From positions 1 through 5,052 of the forward strand of contig DASYYE010000029.1 of assembly GCA_035946955.1 (NCBI GenBank): a stretch of 5,052 nt of DNA, written 5' to 3'. Made by a program: the position numbers and the translations under genes. The notes under the pieces are model-generated. The model made no database searches. It was not told where the DNA came from and saw only the letters and a list, made by a program, of their open reading frames with translations. Positions 4,832 to 5,052 of the stretch are shown here, one piece after another (position 1 is the first letter of the stretch; each line of letters starts with the position of its first letter). The DNA is from DASYYE01 sp035946955 (GTDB lineage: Bacteria > Actinomycetota > Actinomycetes > Streptosporangiales > Streptosporangiaceae).

Positions 4832-5052
4832 GCGAGCCGAAAGGGCGCGGTGCCGTCTGGACTGAGGAGCGAGGAGCGAGCGCAGGAGCGACGAGGGAAG
4901 ACGGCGCCTCGAAGCGCCCCGCAGGCGAGCGAGGACCAGCAGCGAGCGGGGCCACTACGTTGCCCGCGGGGCTCACGGTGCTGGCGAGCGCGGAGTGGCC
5001 CGCTGACGAGAGCGATGCCCTCACGCCACTGCCCGGGTTCGTGGTCTCTTCT
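4828..5052 (+). CDS. N-terminus of a probable ketosynthase-like partner protein (cut by window edge)
   Basis: Seventy-five codons are visible, starting from an ATG that overlaps the ketosynthase stop (ATGA), with GGTAGG 6 bases upstream. After MSEP comes a low-complexity stretch rich in Gly, Ala, Glu, Arg and Ser (about residues 5-48). A different, ordered-looking sequence follows: LTVLASAEWPADE, then LPGFVVSS at the edge. I associate, from memory, an LPGFVVSSF-type start with small ketosynthase-like proteins encoded beside a ketosynthase in actinobacterial clusters, but too little is visible for proof. The position straight after a ketosynthase would fit a chain-length-factor-like subunit. 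The low-complexity part coincides with the structured repeat element described separately. If that element is not translated, in-frame TTG 4960 or GTG 4978 (GGGG 6 bases before it) could be the start. Confidence 0.6.
   Translation, partial: MSEPKGRGAVWTEERGASAGATREDGASKRPAGERGPAASGATTLPAGLTVLASAEWPADESDALTPLPGFVVSS
4843..4952 (+). repeat. Structured AGCGAGC-rich repeat element with two overlapping hairpins
   Basis: GGGCGC (4843-4848) plus GGTGCCGTCT (4849-4858) pair with AGACGGCGCC (4899-4908) plus GCGCCC (4914-4919). That makes 16 pairs including one G-U, with a five-base bulge and a 40-base loop. A second stem, GCCCCGC (4916-4922) with GCGGGGC (4946-4952), encloses 23 bases and competes with the first for 4916-4919. 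The loops carry AGGAGCG three times (4865, 4872, 4884), GAGCGAGGA twice (4867 and 4927, exactly 60 bases apart) and AGCGAGC (4875, 4941; also 4831, just upstream of the first stem). The element lies inside the first codons of the sixth gene and keeps its frame open. It resembles REP-like palindromic repeats in kind, but I cannot name a family. Confidence 0.65.

Noticed and set aside
4859..4945. A CRISPR-like array or simple tandem repeat in the AGCGAGC-rich stretch
   Set aside because: The repeated units are only 7-9 bases and irregularly spaced, without distinct spacers. Paired stems explain the structure better.

Overview
The window looks like part of a specialised-metabolite gene cluster from a high-GC actinomycete (Streptomyces or a Pseudonocardiales-type relative). 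Evidence: strong third-position G/C bias in all six genes, GGAG-type ribosome binding sites, ATGA stop/start coupling, and a single rare TTA leucine codon. No tRNA, rRNA, CRISPR array or transposase gene was seen.

Layout. (1) Positions 1-835, minus strand: the N-terminal 278 residues of an FMN-dependent alpha-hydroxy-acid oxidase/dehydrogenase, reminiscent of the hydroxymandelate oxidase (Hmo) group; its C-terminus lies beyond the left edge. (2) Positions 836-989: a divergent intergenic region with a plausible plus-strand promoter and an ATGTTT/AAACAT inverted repeat over its -10 region. (3) Positions 990-1787: a DUF3050 protein, probably a heme-oxygenase-like helical fold, with an array of Glu/His/Asp residues that could hold a diiron centre. 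(4) Positions 1788-2008: a 221-base gap with a weak hairpin and a candidate promoter. (5) Positions 2009 to the right edge: four translationally coupled genes, namely an AMP-forming acyl-CoA/acyl-ACP ligase, a small acyl carrier protein, a ketosynthase, and the start of a sixth gene that is probably a second ketosynthase-like partner.

Working model (inference). The ligase activates a carboxylic acid and loads it onto the adjacent carrier protein. The ketosynthase, which keeps the Cys and the second His but has Ser where the first catalytic His belongs, transfers or condenses the acyl group, perhaps with the downstream partner. The DUF3050 protein may oxidise a pathway intermediate and the flavoenzyme may make a 2-oxo acid. 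I do not recognise a characterised pathway with this set of genes.

The most unusual features are a roughly 110-base structured, AGCGAGC-rich repeat sitting in frame near the start of the sixth gene, the His-to-Ser change in the ketosynthase, the possible metal site in the DUF3050 protein, and a TTA codon at position 9 of the ligase.
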